Assembly: GCF_021191695.1 (NCBI RefSeq)
Contig: NZ_JAIWPT010000001.1
Coordinates: forward strand, 372,001-436,000
DNA: 64,000 nt
Reading direction: 5' to 3'
DNA from: Proluteimonas luteida
GTDB lineage: Bacteria; Pseudomonadota; Gammaproteobacteria; Xanthomonadales; Xanthomonadaceae
Part shown: piece by piece, positions 22,455 through 34,783 of the stretch
Numbering within the stretch: the stretch's first letter is position 1
How the letters are laid out: the number at the start of each line of letters is the position of its first letter
The notes under the pieces: generated by a model
The model's input: the letters and a program-made list of their open reading frames with translations, nothing else
Database searches by the model: none
Told to the model about the DNA's origin: nothing
Made by a program: the position numbers and the translations under genes

Positions 22455-23498
22455 TTATGCCACGGGGTGCGGATCGCGTCCATCGCCGGCCGCATGCAAT
22501 GGGCGCTTGGACACATCGCCCGCGACTTCGCGCACCAGTCGGGGCACGAGATAGCCGGACTGCCGCGCGACCAGCGCGGCGTGCAGGGCCAGCGCCGTCG
22601 CGTCCGGCACCTCGAAATGGGCCGCGCCGGCGACGCGGTCGAGCTGGTGCAGGTAGTAGGGCAGCACCCCGGCGGCGAGCCCGCGCTCGGCCAGCGCGGC
22701 GAGGGTGTCGACGTCGTCGTTGACGCCGCGCAGCAGCACCGCCTGGTTGAGCACCGTCGCGCCTGCCTCGCGCAGCGCGCGGATCGCGCCGTCGACCGAG
22801 GCATCGAACTCGTTGGCGTGGTTGGCGTGCACCACCACGACCACCGGCCACGGCAGGCCGGACAGCCACCGGCACAGTTCGGCGTCGATGCGTTCGGGCA
22901 GCACGATCGGCAGCCGGGTGTGGATGCGCAGCCGGCGCACGTGGCCGATGCCGCGCAGAGCGTCGGTCAGTTCCGACAGCTTGCGCGTGGCCAGCGACAG
23001 CGGGTCGCCGCCGGACAGCAGCACCTCGTGGATGCCGGGATCGGCGCGGATCACCTCGATGGCGTCGCGCCAGCCGGCCGCGGCCGCCGTTTCCTCGGCA
23101 TAGGGGAAATGCCGGCGGAAGCAGTAGCGGCAATGCACGGCGCAGCTGCCGGTCGCGACCAGCAGCGCGCGTCCCTCGTACTTGTGGATCACCCCGTGCC
23201 CGGCCCTGGCCGCGGCATCGCCGACCGCATCCAACCCGAACCCCGGTACCGGCTGCATCTCCGCGTCCAGCGGCAGCACCTGGCGCAGCAGCGGATCGTG
23301 CGGGTCGCCGGGACGCATGCGCGCGACGAATCCGCGCGGCACCCGCAGCGGGAACTGGGCGGCGGCCTCGGCCGAGACCTGCAGGGCCAGGGCCGGCAGG
23401 CCGAGCACGGACAGCAGTTCGCGCGGGTCGCGGATGGCCTCGCGCCAGGCCTGCTGCCAGCGGCTCGGCTGCATCGGGGCGGGGGCAGCGGGTATCAT
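22455..23498 (-). CDS. epmB: EF-P (R)-beta-lysine pathway lysine 2,3-aminomutase
   Basis: A 347-residue radical-SAM enzyme (KamA/YjeK family) that converts (S)-alpha-lysine to (R)-beta-lysine for attachment to elongation factor P. The 4Fe-4S cluster motif CAVHCRYC (C119, C123, C126) is followed by FRRHFPY, LSGGDPL and the PLP-binding C-terminal half. The protein is shorter than catabolic KamA, as expected for EpmB. ATG at 23496-23498 gives MIPAAPAPMQPSRW; MQPSRW at residue 9 is an alternative. It is divergent from efp, its eventual substrate, across 96 bp. epmA is not in the window. Confidence 0.95.
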   Translation of the reverse strand: MIPAAPAPMQPSRWQQAWREAIRDPRELLSVLGLPALALQVSAEAAAQFPLRVPRGFVARMRPGDPHDPLLRQVLPLDAEMQPVPGFGLDAVGDAAARAGHGVIHKYEGRALLVATGSCAVHCRYCFRRHFPYAEETAAAAGWRDAIEVIRADPGIHEVLLSGGDPLSLATRKLSELTDALRGIGHVRRLRIHTRLPIVLPERIDAELCRWLSGLPWPVVVVVHANHANEFDASVDGAIRALREAGATVLNQAVLLRGVNDDVDTLAALAERGLAAGVLPYYLHQLDRVAGAAHFEVPDATALALHAALVARQSGYLVPRLVREVAGDVSKRPLHAAGDGRDPHPVA

Positions 23499-23594
23499 GC
23501 GGGGTTCTGAATCCAGAGACGGGCGGCGGCATTGCGCCGGCCGGGAACCCCAATAGTGTAGCCGCCCGCGAAGGCGGCCCAGCAGGAGCGAACG

Positions 23595-24161
23595 ATGGCC
23601 AGCCTTGGCATGAACGACGTGAAGAACGGGCAGAAGATCCTGATCAACAACGAACCCGCCGTGATCACGGATACCGAATACGTCAAGCCGGGCAAGGGCC
23701 AGGCCTTCACCCGGGTCAAGTACCGGCTGATCAAGACCGGCCGCGTGCAGGAAGTGACGATGAAGAGCACCGACTCGGTCGAGGCGGCCGATGTGCTCGA
23801 CACCGACATGCAGTACCTCTACAGCGACGGCGAGTACTGGCACTTCATGAACCCCGAGTCCTTCGAGCAGGTGCAGGCCGACAAGGCCGGCATGGGCGGC
23901 GCCGAGAAGTGGCTCAAGGGCGAGGAGGACTGCGTGGTGACGCTGTGGAACGGCACGCCGATCGCGGTGCAGCCGCCGAACTTCGTCGAGCTGAAGATCA
24001 CCGAGACCGATCCGGGCGTGCGCGGCGACACCTCGGGCGGCGGCGGCAAGCCGGCCACGCTGGAGACCGGCGCGGTGGTGCGCGTGCCGCTGTTCGTCAG
24101 CCAGGACGAGGTCATCAAGGTCGACACCCGCTCCGGCGAATACGTCAGCCGGGTGAAGTGA
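23595..24161 (+). CDS. efp: Elongation factor P
   Basis: A 188-residue three-domain factor that relieves ribosome stalling at polyproline. The modification loop KPGKGQAF carries K34, the residue beta-lysylated by EpmA/EpmB. The KOW-like N-domain and two OB folds are complete, ending in YVSRVK. ATG at 23595 follows GGAGCGAACG with good spacing. An 11-bp inverted repeat overlaps the stop codon (24159-24169 with 24194-24204). Confidence 0.97.
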   Translation: MASLGMNDVKNGQKILINNEPAVITDTEYVKPGKGQAFTRVKYRLIKTGRVQEVTMKSTDSVEAADVLDTDMQYLYSDGEYWHFMNPESFEQVQADKAGMGGAEKWLKGEEDCVVTLWNGTPIAVQPPNFVELKITETDPGVRGDTSGGGGKPATLETGAVVRVPLFVSQDEVIKVDTRSGEYVSRVK

Positions 24162-24387
24162 TTGATTCACAGTAATCGTGAAGCGATGCGTGATGAATCA
24201 ATCATCCCCGCGCAGGCGGGGATCCGATGACGTCCGGATCGTCGGCGACCGCGAAGCGGTGCGTAGCGGATCGGTCATCCCCTCGGCTTTCGACACACGC
24301 GGTCCTGCCCAGGCGAAGATCCGAGGACGCTGCCCTGCGTGTCTACTCCACAACCCAACGTCCCTAGGTTCCCGCCTTCGCGGGAAC
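24159..24387. repeat. Inverted repeats and hairpins between efp and mtaD
   Basis: The 252-bp spacer has no gene. Bases 24159-24169 and 24194-24204 form an 11-bp inverted repeat that begins in the efp stop codon. ATCCCCGC/GCGGGGAT (24204-24223) and GTTCCCGC/GCGGGAAC (24368-24387) are two hairpins of the common proteobacterial 'TTCCCGC-N4-GCGGGAA' repeat type, placed at opposite ends like element termini. Confidence 0.6.
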
Positions 24388-24413
24388 GACGGAACAAAGG
24401 TGGCGACATACCG

Positions 24414-25757
24414 ATGACTCAATCCGCGCCCCAATCCATCGACCTGCTGATCGAAGCGGCGCACGTCGTGCCGGTCGAGCCGCATGCGGTCGTGCTCGAC
24501 GACCACGCGGTCGCGGTGCATCGCGGCGAGATCGTCGCGGTGCTGCCGGTCGCGGAGGCGCGCGCGCGCTTCGCGCCGGCCGAGACCGTGTCGCGGCCGC
24601 AGTCGGCGGTGCTGCCGGGCCTGGTCAACGCGCATACCCACAACCCGATGACGCTGCTGCGCGGCATCGCCGACGACCTGCCGCTGAAGGTCTGGCTGCA
24701 GCAGCACATCTGGCCGATCGAGGCTGCGGTGATCGGGCCGGAGTTCGTCGCCGACGGCATCACCCTGGCGCTGGCCGAGATGCTGCGCGGTGGCACCACC
24801 TGCGTCAACGAGAACTACTTCTTCCCCGACGTGCAGGCCGCGGTCTACAAGCAGCATGGCTTCCGCGCGCGCATCGGTCTGCCGGTCATCGATTTCCCCA
24901 CCGCGTGGGCATCGAGCGACGACGAGTACTTCGCCAAGGCCGGCGAGGTCCACGACCAGTGGCGCGACGACCCGCTGATCGCGATGGCGTTCGCGCCGCA
25001 TGCGCCGTACACCGTCAACGACGCCAACTTCGAGCGCGTGCGCATGCTGGCCGACCAGCTCGACGTGCCGGTACACCTGCACCTGCACGAGACCGCGCAG
25101 GAGGTCGAGCAGTCGATCCGCGACCACGGCCAGCGGCCGATCGCGCGGCTCGACCGCCTGGGCCTGGTCAACGACCGCCTGATCGCGGTGCACATGACCC
25201 AGCTGACCGAGGGCGAGATCCACCTGTGCGCCGAGCGCGGCGTCAGCGTCGTGCACTGCCCGGAATCGAACCTCAAGCTCGCCTCGGGCTTCTGCCCGGC
25301 CTGTGCGCTGGAACGCGCGGGCGTGACCGTGGCGATCGGCACCGACGGCGTCGCCAGCAACAACGATCTGGACATGTTCGGCGAGACCCGCACCGCGGCG
25401 ATCCTGGCCAAGGCGGTCGCGGGCGACGCCGCCGGATTCGACGCATTCACCGCCTTGCGCGCGGCGACGCTGGGCGGGGCGAAGGCGATCGGCTTCGAGC
25501 ACCTGGTCGGCTCGCTGACGCCGGGCAAGCAGGCCGACCTGATCGTCGTCGACCTGTCGCCGGTCGAGACCCAGCCGCTGCACCATGTGGTCTCGCAGCT
25601 GGTCTACGCGACCGGCCGCCAGCAGGTCAGCGACGTGTGGATCGCCGGCCAGCCCAGACTGCGCGAACGCGTGCTGGTCGGCCTCGACCTCGATGCGATC
25701 GGCGCCAACGCGCGGCGCTGGCGCGACCGCATCGCCACGATCCGCACCGGCGCCTGA
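24414..25757 (+). CDS. mtaD: 5-methylthioadenosine/S-adenosylhomocysteine deaminase (TRZ/ATZ amidohydrolase)
   Basis: A 447-residue metal-dependent deaminase of the amidohydrolase superfamily. Metal ligands are visible in NAHTHNP (HxH), HLHLHE, and [12 protein letters not shown], with HMTQL and [11 protein letters not shown] between. The MtaD/SsnA subfamily fits best, and the neighbouring ubiG and HAD phosphatase match the mtaD-ubiG-mupP order known from Pseudomonas. The likely role is deamination of MTA or SAH produced by methyltransferases. ATG at 24414; only weak RBS sequence is visible. ubiG starts 10 bp after the stop. Confidence 0.88.
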   Translation: MTQSAPQSIDLLIEAAHVVPVEPHAVVLDDHAVAVHRGEIVAVLPVAEARARFAPAETVSRPQSAVLPGLVNAHTHNPMTLLRGIADDLPLKVWLQQHIWPIEAAVIGPEFVADGITLALAEMLRGGTTCVNENYFFPDVQAAVYKQHGFRARIGLPVIDFPTAWASSDDEYFAKAGEVHDQWRDDPLIAMAFAPHAPYTVNDANFERVRMLADQLDVPVHLHLHETAQEVEQSIRDHGQRPIARLDRLGLVNDRLIAVHMTQLTEGEIHLCAERGVSVVHCPESNLKLASGFCPACALERAGVTVAIGTDGVASNNDLDMFGETRTAAILAKAVAGDAAGFDAFTALRAATLGGAKAIGFEHLVGSLTPGKQADLIVVDLSPVETQPLHHVVSQLVYATGRQQVSDVWIAGQPRLRERVLVGLDLDAIGANARRWRDRIATIRTGA

Positions 25758-25767
25758 CGAGGTTCGC

Positions 25768-26490
25768 ATGACTGCTCAAGACACCCCCCCGCAGGGCAAC
25801 TACCGCCAGGCCGAATTGGACAAGTTCGGCGCGCTCGCCAGCCGCTGGTGGGACAGCGATGGCCCGCAGAAGCCCTTGCACGCGCTCAATCCGGCACGGC
25901 TGGACTATGTGCGCGAACGCGCGCGGCTCGACGATGCCGAGGTGCTCGACGTCGGCTGTGGCGGCGGCCTGCTCAGCGAGGCGATGGCCAGGCGTGGCGC
26001 CCGGGTCACGGCGATCGACCTGTCCGAGGACCTGATCCGGGTGGCGAAGCTGCACGCGCTCGAGTCCGGCGTCGAGGTCGACTACCGGGTGCAGCCGGTC
26101 GAGGCGCTGGCGGCGGAACGCCCGGGCAGTTTCGACGTGGTGACCTGCATGGAGATGCTCGAGCACGTGCCGGATCCGGCCGCGATCCTGCAGGCCTGCG
26201 CGACCCTGCTCAAGCCCGGTGGGCAGCTGTTCGTGTCGACGCTCAACCGCACCCCGGCCGCGTTCGCGCTGGCGATCGTCGGCGCCGAATACGTCGCCCG
26301 CCTGTTGCCGCGCGGCACCCACCAGTACAGCGCCTTCATCCGGCCGTCGGAACTGGCGGCATGGCTGCGCGCGGCGGATCTGGCGATCGAGGACGTCAGC
26401 GGCCTGATGTACGAGCCCTGGCGCAATGCCGCGCGCGTCGTCTCGCGTACCGACGTCAACTACCTGGCGTGCGCGCGGAAACCCGGATGA
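25768..26490 (+). CDS. ubiG: Ubiquinone biosynthesis O-methyltransferase UbiG
   Basis: A 240-residue SAM-dependent methyltransferase performing both O-methylations in ubiquinone synthesis. It shows the N-terminal [14 protein letters not shown] signature, SAM motif [14 protein letters not shown], acidic AIDLSED, and [13 protein letters not shown], with the C-terminal [14 protein letters not shown] at 25768. Its stop overlaps the start of the phosphatase gene by four bases (ATGA). SAH released by UbiG is the kind of product that the upstream deaminase gene would handle. Confidence 0.96.
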   Translation: MTAQDTPPQGNYRQAELDKFGALASRWWDSDGPQKPLHALNPARLDYVRERARLDDAEVLDVGCGGGLLSEAMARRGARVTAIDLSEDLIRVAKLHALESGVEVDYRVQPVEALAAERPGSFDVVTCMEMLEHVPDPAAILQACATLLKPGGQLFVSTLNRTPAAFALAIVGAEYVARLLPRGTHQYSAFIRPSELAAWLRAADLAIEDVSGLMYEPWRNAARVVSRTDVNYLACARKPG

Positions 26491-27176
26491 ACGCGGCGTT
26501 GGATCCGGCACGGTTCCCCGCCGGCGTGCTGTTCGACCTCGACGGCACGCTGCTCGACAGCGCGCCGGACATGCTGGCCACGGTCAATCGCATGCTGGCC
26601 GCGCGCGGCCGCGTGCCACTGGCGCTGGCCGAAATCCGTCCGCACGTCTCGCGTGGCGCGCGGGCGATGGCGTCGGCGGCGTTCCCGGAGCTCGACCCGG
26701 CGCAGGTCGTGGACCTGGTGCCCGAGTTCCTGGATATCTACCGGCAGGAACTGGGCCGCCACAGCCGCGCGTTCGACGGCGTGGAGGACATGCTGGCGGC
26801 GCTGGAAGCGGCCGGCACGCCTTGGGGCATCGTCACCAACAAACCGGAGTCCCTGGCGCGCGACATCCTGCCGCAACTCGGCTGGCAGGCCCGCTGCCGG
26901 GTGCTGGTCGGCGGCGACAGCCTGGCCGAGCGCAAGCCGCATCCGCTGCCGCTGCTGCATGCCGCAGCGGCGATCGGGATCGGGCCCGGAGACGTGGTCT
27001 ACGTCGGCGACGATGCCCGCGACATCGTCGCGGCGCGCGCGGCCGGCATGCCGTCGGTGGTCGCGCTGTGGGGCTACCGGCTAGACGGCGACGACCCGGT
27101 CGCCTGGCAGGGCGACGCGATGGTCGAACGGCCGGCCGCCCTGTGCGATGCCTCGGCGTGGCCGGCGACCGCATGA
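26487..27176 (+). CDS. mupP: HAD phosphatase, probably N-acetylmuramic acid 6-phosphate phosphatase (MupP); Gph-like
   Basis: A 229-residue HAD-superfamily hydrolase. Nucleophile motif [10 protein letters not shown] gives D17 and acid/base D19; motif II is IVTNK; motif III and IV are [10 protein letters not shown] and VGDDARDI. By sequence alone phosphoglycolate phosphatase (Gph) is equally possible. The mtaD-ubiG-HAD order matches Pseudomonas, where the third gene is MupP in the cell-wall recycling bypass, so that role is favoured by inference. It overlaps ubiG (ATGA) and the next gene (ATGA), so translation is coupled. Confidence 0.8.
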   Translation: MNAALDPARFPAGVLFDLDGTLLDSAPDMLATVNRMLAARGRVPLALAEIRPHVSRGARAMASAAFPELDPAQVVDLVPEFLDIYRQELGRHSRAFDGVEDMLAALEAAGTPWGIVTNKPESLARDILPQLGWQARCRVLVGGDSLAERKPHPLPLLHAAAAIGIGPGDVVYVGDDARDIVAARAAGMPSVVALWGYRLDGDDPVAWQGDAMVERPAALCDASAWPATA

Positions 27177-27841
27177 CCACGGACGTCGCCGGCGACGACG
27201 ATTTCCTCGGCAAGTGGCAGGCACGCTGGCCCGAGTGGCGCATCGGCATGGCCTTCGTGCCGGAAGCGCAGCATCCGCGGGTGCGGGCCTGGTTCGCGCT
27301 GCTCGACGAGCTGGGCGATGCCGCCTGGGGCGGCAGCGACCCGACGCCGGGACTGGCCAAGCTGGCCTGGTGGCAGGAGGAACTACAGGGCTGGGCGAAG
27401 CAGGCCCGGCGGCACCCGCTGGCACTGCACCTGTACCGGCTGGATGCCCCTTGGCAGATGCTGGCGCAGGCACTGCGCGCATTGCCCGCGACCCGCGAAC
27501 ACCCCGAGGACGCCGATGCCAATCTCGACCGGCTGCGGGACCTTGCGCTGGCGGTCGCCGCGTGCGAGACAACGCTGCTGGGTACCGGATCGCGTGGCGA
27601 TGGCGGCGGCCGGCTCAGCACGGCGCCGCTGCTCGCCGCGCAGGCGTTCCTGGTCGGCAGCCAGCCCCTGGCCGGCGCGCTGCTGGCGCGCTGGCCGGCG
27701 CGCGACGGCGGCACCCGGCCGCGGCGCATCCACGATGCGATCCTGCAGGCGCGCCTGCAGTCGCTGGCGCGCAATGGCGTGGTGCGCGCGGTGCCGGCAC
27801 CGGCGATGCTGCTGCGCGGCTGGCGCGCGGCGCGCGGCTGA
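27173..27841 (+). CDS. Squalene/phytoene synthase-like protein of unknown function
   Basis: A 222-residue helical protein, ATG at 27173 overlapping the phosphatase stop by four bases. The run AWFALLDELGDAAWG, DPTPGLAKLAWWQEEL and HPLALHLYRL resembles the trans-isoprenyl synthase fold of short 'phytoene/squalene synthase family' proteins in Xanthomonadaceae. The Asp-rich DxxxD substrate motifs of true squalene and phytoene synthases are not recognisable, and the protein is about 60-100 residues shorter, so enzyme activity is doubtful. Fourth gene of the mtaD-ubiG-mupP operon. A role near ubiquinone or isoprenoid metabolism is only suggested by position. Confidence 0.65.
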   Translation: MTTDVAGDDDFLGKWQARWPEWRIGMAFVPEAQHPRVRAWFALLDELGDAAWGGSDPTPGLAKLAWWQEELQGWAKQARRHPLALHLYRLDAPWQMLAQALRALPATREHPEDADANLDRLRDLALAVAACETTLLGTGSRGDGGGRLSTAPLLAAQAFLVGSQPLAGALLARWPARDGGTRPRRIHDAILQARLQSLARNGVVRAVPAPAMLLRGWRAARG

Positions 27842-27915
27842 GTACGGCGCCGGTGGCGGCCGCCGCCGCCTTCGACGGTCGGGCCGCGTCCCCCGTTCCG
27901 CGCTAGCATTGACGG

Positions 27916-29634
27916 ATGGGGATCGGGGGCCGGACGCACACGAGGGGGCACTGGTGGTGGCTGCTGCTGGTGCTGGCGGCGTGGCCGGCATGCGTGTACC
28001 CGTCGCATCCCGGGGCGCCTGGACGCATCCCGCTGGAGCTTGCGCGCCTGGCGGCCGATCCGCCCGCGGATGAAGTGGTCGCCGGTCTGCACGATGCCGG
28101 ACTGGTGCCGCAGGCATCGTCGGACGTGCTGTTCGAGACCGCGCGCACGCCCGGCTGGTGGCGGATCGGCGCCGGCACCGACATCGCGGCGCAAGGCGAT
28201 CCGCACCTGGTGCTGGAAACGCCGCATTCCACGCGCGTGCAGGCATGGCTGCCGGGCGCGGATACCCCAACCGAACACGCACTGCACGGCGCCGCGGCGG
28301 ACCCGCGCTTCGCCAGGCGCGCACTGGCGATCGCGCTGCCCGGCGGGCTGCAGGCGGGGCAGGCGGTGTGGCTGCGGGTGGATGCGCCGGCCGGTTATCC
28401 GATGCCGCTCTCGATCGCGACGCGCGACCGGATCCATCGCGACGACCTGCGCCACGTCGCCTGGCGCACGACGATCCTGGCGACGATGCTGGTGCTGGCA
28501 CTGCTCGCGCTCGGCTTCTGGTACGGCAGCAACGACCGCAGCTACGCCTGGCTGGCGGGCATGCTGGGTTTCGGCGCGCTCTACCTCGCCGCGATCGGCG
28601 GCGAAGCGGAGCACCTGCCAGGCATCGGACCATGGCTCGCCGAATCGGTGCGCGGCCCGCGACTCATGGCCTTCGCCGCACTGGTGTGCAGCAACCTGTT
28701 CCAGCAGCGCTATCTGGACCTGCCGCGCAAGCTGCCGTTGCTGAGCCGGACGCTGACGGCAGTGACCTGGCTGGTTGTCGCGCTTGCCGTCGTGGCGCTG
28801 CTCTCCACGGCGCCGCTGGTCGCGCTGCTGGGCAATCTGCTGTTGCTGGCATCGGCGGTGCTGGTGCTGGCGGCCGGCCTGCAGCTGGCCTGGCGTGGCG
28901 ACCGGCAGGCACTGCTGCTGTTCCTGTCGTGGCTGCCGCTGGCCGTGTTCGCGGCGTTCCGGGCGATGGAGCTGAGCAGCGCGGGCGCCGGCGCAGGTCC
29001 CGCCTGGCTCGGGCAGGGGCTGGCGGCCAGCTTCGCGCTGGCCGGACTGGTGCTGACCTTCGGCATGACCGAGAAGCTGATCGAGCTGCGCCGCGACCGC
29101 GACCTCGCCAGCGCCCGCGCCGATCTCGACGCGCTGACCCTGCTGGCCAGCCGGCCGGCGATCGAGCGCGAACTGCGCAAGGCGGTCGCGCAGGCGCACG
29201 CACAGGGCGAGGCGCTGTCGGTCGCCTTCATCGACATCGACCATTTCAAGACCATCAACGACGCGCACGGCCACCCGGTCGGCGACCAGTGCCTGCATTA
29301 CATCTGCCGGCGGGTCCGCAACCGCATCCGCGCCCAGGACCTGCTGGGACGCTACGGCGGCGACGAGCTGCTGCTGGTCATGCCGCGCGCCGACATCGAC
29401 GACGCCATCACCACCGCGATGCGCATCCGTGCCGCGGTGAACTGCCGGCCCGTAACCGTCGAGGCGCACAGCCTCGATTGCAGCCTCAGTATCGGTGTCG
29501 CCACGCTGCTGCCGGGCGAAGATGCCGAAGCGCTGCTGCTGCGCGCCGATTCGGCGCTCTATGCCAGCAAGCGCGACGGCCGCGACCGGGTCAGCGCCGA
29601 TCCGCGACCCGACAGCCCGAGGGCCATCGCATGA
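27916..29634 (+). CDS. Membrane diguanylate cyclase (7TMR-DISM sensor plus GGDEF)
   Basis: A 572-residue protein. A signal-anchor (about 12-28) precedes an extracytoplasmic domain of about 150 residues, then seven hydrophobic helices (about 190-385) in the 7TM-DISM arrangement, a short coiled coil, and a GGDEF domain. The active site is GGDEL (481-485), which is compatible with activity, and RAQD five residues before it matches the RxxD inhibitory site, so product feedback is likely. It would turn GTP into c-di-GMP in response to a periplasmic ligand. Its last four bases overlap the next gene. The FimX-like receptor lies 5 kb away, but no functional link is shown. Confidence 0.88.
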   Translation: MGIGGRTHTRGHWWWLLLVLAAWPACVYPSHPGAPGRIPLELARLAADPPADEVVAGLHDAGLVPQASSDVLFETARTPGWWRIGAGTDIAAQGDPHLVLETPHSTRVQAWLPGADTPTEHALHGAAADPRFARRALAIALPGGLQAGQAVWLRVDAPAGYPMPLSIATRDRIHRDDLRHVAWRTTILATMLVLALLALGFWYGSNDRSYAWLAGMLGFGALYLAAIGGEAEHLPGIGPWLAESVRGPRLMAFAALVCSNLFQQRYLDLPRKLPLLSRTLTAVTWLVVALAVVALLSTAPLVALLGNLLLLASAVLVLAAGLQLAWRGDRQALLLFLSWLPLAVFAAFRAMELSSAGAGAGPAWLGQGLAASFALAGLVLTFGMTEKLIELRRDRDLASARADLDALTLLASRPAIERELRKAVAQAHAQGEALSVAFIDIDHFKTINDAHGHPVGDQCLHYICRRVRNRIRAQDLLGRYGGDELLLVMPRADIDDAITTAMRIRAAVNCRPVTVEAHSLDCSLSIGVATLLPGEDAEALLLRADSALYASKRDGRDRVSADPRPDSPRAIA

Positions 29635-30506
29635 TCCACACGTCCCGTGCGCCCGATCCCGCCCCCGGCACCGCCGTCGCCGACATCCAGGTGGGCGACA
29701 TCCTGTTGATGCGCAGCGCCGGCGACTTCTCGGCGGTGGTCGCGTGGCTGGGGGAAAGCCAGTACAGCCATGCGGCGATCGCGACCGGGCCCGATACCGT
29801 CGCCGAGGCGATCACCGCCGGGGTGCTGACCACCCGCATCGACGAGCTGCTGCAGTTGGACATCGAGCACATCGACCTGTACCGCCCCTGCGCCCATGAC
29901 GGCACGCCGTTCGACGATGACGATCGTGCCAGCATCGCCGCGTGTGCCGGGACCTACCTCGGACATCCCTATGCGAAGTACGGGCTGGTGGTGCTGGGGA
30001 TGTGGTCGGCGCTGCGCAATGCCGGCGAGATCCCGGTGGCATGGCAGGCGGCCGTGAACCTGGCGCTGCGTGTGCTGCTCGACGACGGCGGCAGGACCCT
30101 GATCTGCAGCGAGCTGGTCTATCGCAGCCTGTCCGAATGCCAGGTCGAGCCGGTGGGGCGCCTGCGGCCGCGGATCCTGCAGCGCACCCCCAATCCGCTG
30201 CCGTTGCCGGACGTCGATCCGGTCAAGCTGATGCAGGAGATCGCGCACATGCTCGGCTGGGACAAGGCCCGTGCCGATGCCGGCCTGCTGGCAACGGCCG
30301 GCGATGTGCAGGCGACCGCGCAACTGCACGCCCGGGCCCGGGCGATGCTCGGCCTGCCCGCCGCTGCCGATGACGATATCGATGGTGGGGCACGCTTGTT
30401 CGCGGGTAAGGAACCGGTCGAGGACCCCAGGCCGGTTCCGCGGCTGGTGCGGCCGCGCGAGTTCGAGGTCAGCCCGTCGGTGCGCCTGGTCGGCCGCCTG
30501 AAGTAG
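29631..30506 (+). CDS. YiiX/YebB-like permuted NlpC/P60 cysteine hydrolase
   Basis: A 291-residue protein with ATG at 29631 overlapping the cyclase stop (ATGA). The permuted papain-like pattern is visible: VGDILLMRS, then H47 in YSHAAI, and the catalytic Cys later in LICSELVYRSL (C159). The family includes putative amidases or acyl hydrolases (LRAT-like). There is no signal peptide. The C-terminal 100 residues are charged and not recognised. Coupling to a diguanylate cyclase suggests a joint output, but the substrate is unknown. Confidence 0.75.
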   Translation: MIHTSRAPDPAPGTAVADIQVGDILLMRSAGDFSAVVAWLGESQYSHAAIATGPDTVAEAITAGVLTTRIDELLQLDIEHIDLYRPCAHDGTPFDDDDRASIAACAGTYLGHPYAKYGLVVLGMWSALRNAGEIPVAWQAAVNLALRVLLDDGGRTLICSELVYRSLSECQVEPVGRLRPRILQRTPNPLPLPDVDPVKLMQEIAHMLGWDKARADAGLLATAGDVQATAQLHARARAMLGLPAAADDDIDGGARLFAGKEPVEDPRPVPRLVRPREFEVSPSVRLVGRLK

Positions 30507-30525
30507 CCGGGCCCGCAGCCGCGCG

Positions 30526-30552
30526 CGTCGGCCGCGTGGGGCCGACCTACGC
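30526..30552. repeat. REP-like GTCGGCC/GGCCGAC palindrome
   Basis: Hairpin GTCGGCC-GCGTG-GGGCCGAC with CTACGC tail, the reverse-oriented twin of 2671-2696. Confidence 0.6.
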
Positions 30553-30576
30553 AGGGCTGGACTTTGGAAAATAACC

Positions 30577-30604
30577 ATGAAAAAGGAGCGGCCGAAGCCG
30601 CTCC
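30577..30604 (-). terminator. Intrinsic terminator of the autotransporter gene
   Basis: Stem GGAGCGGC/GCCGCTCC (30585-30592 with 30597-30604), loop CGAA. On the minus strand it is followed by TTTTTC. It lies 27 bp past the autotransporter stop and also faces the convergent hydrolase gene, though the plus-strand T-run is weak. Confidence 0.85.
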
Positions 30605-30630
30605 TGTTCCGTTTCCATTGCCGCCTGTCG

Positions 30631-34053
<3,423 letters not shown>

Positions 34054-34076
34054 CTTTTTCTTCCCTGGTGGATACG

Positions 34077-34104
34077 AAAACGGGTGACCATGACGCGTCA
34101 CCCG
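34077..34104 (-). terminator. Hairpin with U-run just upstream of the autotransporter start
   Basis: Stem CGGGTGAC/GTCACCCG (34081-34088 with 34097-34104), 8-nt loop; minus-strand continuation GTTTTCG. It could end the upstream lipoprotein transcript. With only about 24 bp left before the protease start codon, no promoter fits between, so it may instead act as a leader attenuator. Confidence 0.55.
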
Positions 34105-34165
34105 GCTGCGGACCTTAGGAAAAGAAGTGTTCAGCTCGCGTGCAAGCTGATGAATCCCGGCGGAA

Positions 34166-34594
34166 TTATCGGACCTCGGTCACAGTTACCTGCAGCATCA
34201 GTGGAGTCGACCGGCCCGGGCGCTGCACGTGCACGTTCCAGTGTCCCGCCTGTTCCGGCGCCTGCAGCACGACGCGCCCGTGCTCGTCGGCAACCACCCG
34301 CTGCCCGGAGGCTTCGACCACGCTGCCGGGCGGTACCTCGCCTTCGATCCGGCTGCCGGCCTGCACGCGCAACGGAATGCGCACGCGCGTGTTGGCGACC
34401 TCGCTTCCCGGGCTGACGGGGGACGGCATGGAAACCTCCCGCGCAGCAGGTGCCTGCTGCGGAACGATGGATGTATTGGATGCGCTGGTGCGTGCCGGCG
34501 CTGCGGGTGCGCAGGCGCCGAGCAGCACCGGCATGGCCCACGTCAGCAGCAGCCGGGACGAACGCAATGACGATGGCGTGGCGCGGAAGCTCAT
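34166..34594 (-). CDS. Small lipoprotein resembling the N-terminal domain of the neighbouring M23 peptidase
   Basis: A 142-residue protein with lipobox LLGAC (C28), so predicted lipid-anchored. ATG at 34592-34594. The last 70 residues (RIPLRVQAGSRIEGEVPPGS ... GRVVLQAPEQAG ... VTVTEV) match in pattern residues 31-100 of the M23 peptidase at 35088-35915 (RFPAQVQQGSLVVGKVPAGS ... GTVVLGIGRDEAG ... IAITPRD). It therefore looks like a stand-alone copy of that domain. The function is unknown; competition with or regulation of the peptidase is speculation. The 493-bp gap upstream carries only repeats. Confidence 0.7.
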   Translation of the reverse strand: MSFRATPSSLRSSRLLLTWAMPVLLGACAPAAPARTSASNTSIVPQQAPAAREVSMPSPVSPGSEVANTRVRIPLRVQAGSRIEGEVPPGSVVEASGQRVVADEHGRVVLQAPEQAGHWNVHVQRPGRSTPLMLQVTVTEVR

Positions 34595-34720
34595 CGCGCG
34601 ACCGTAGCAGACGGCGGATGACGGCAGCCTGCAGTGTCGTGATGCGGACGCAGGGTCGGAACCCTGGGAGCTGACGGGAGCTGCCCCCGGCTTTGCCACG
34701 ATCATGTTGCGCCCTCATCC

Positions 34721-34758
34721 GCCCCTTCGGGGCACCTTCTCCCGCGAGCGGGAGAAGG
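34721..34758. repeat. REP-type double hairpin
   Basis: GCCCC/GGGGC (34721-34733) followed by the 11-bp stem CCTTCTCCCGC/GCGGGAGAAGG (34735-34758), preceded by CTCATCC. This pattern is a common intergenic repeat in proteobacteria. Confidence 0.6.
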
Positions 34759-34783
34759 GAAGGGCGAATGAGCGGCGGCCTGT

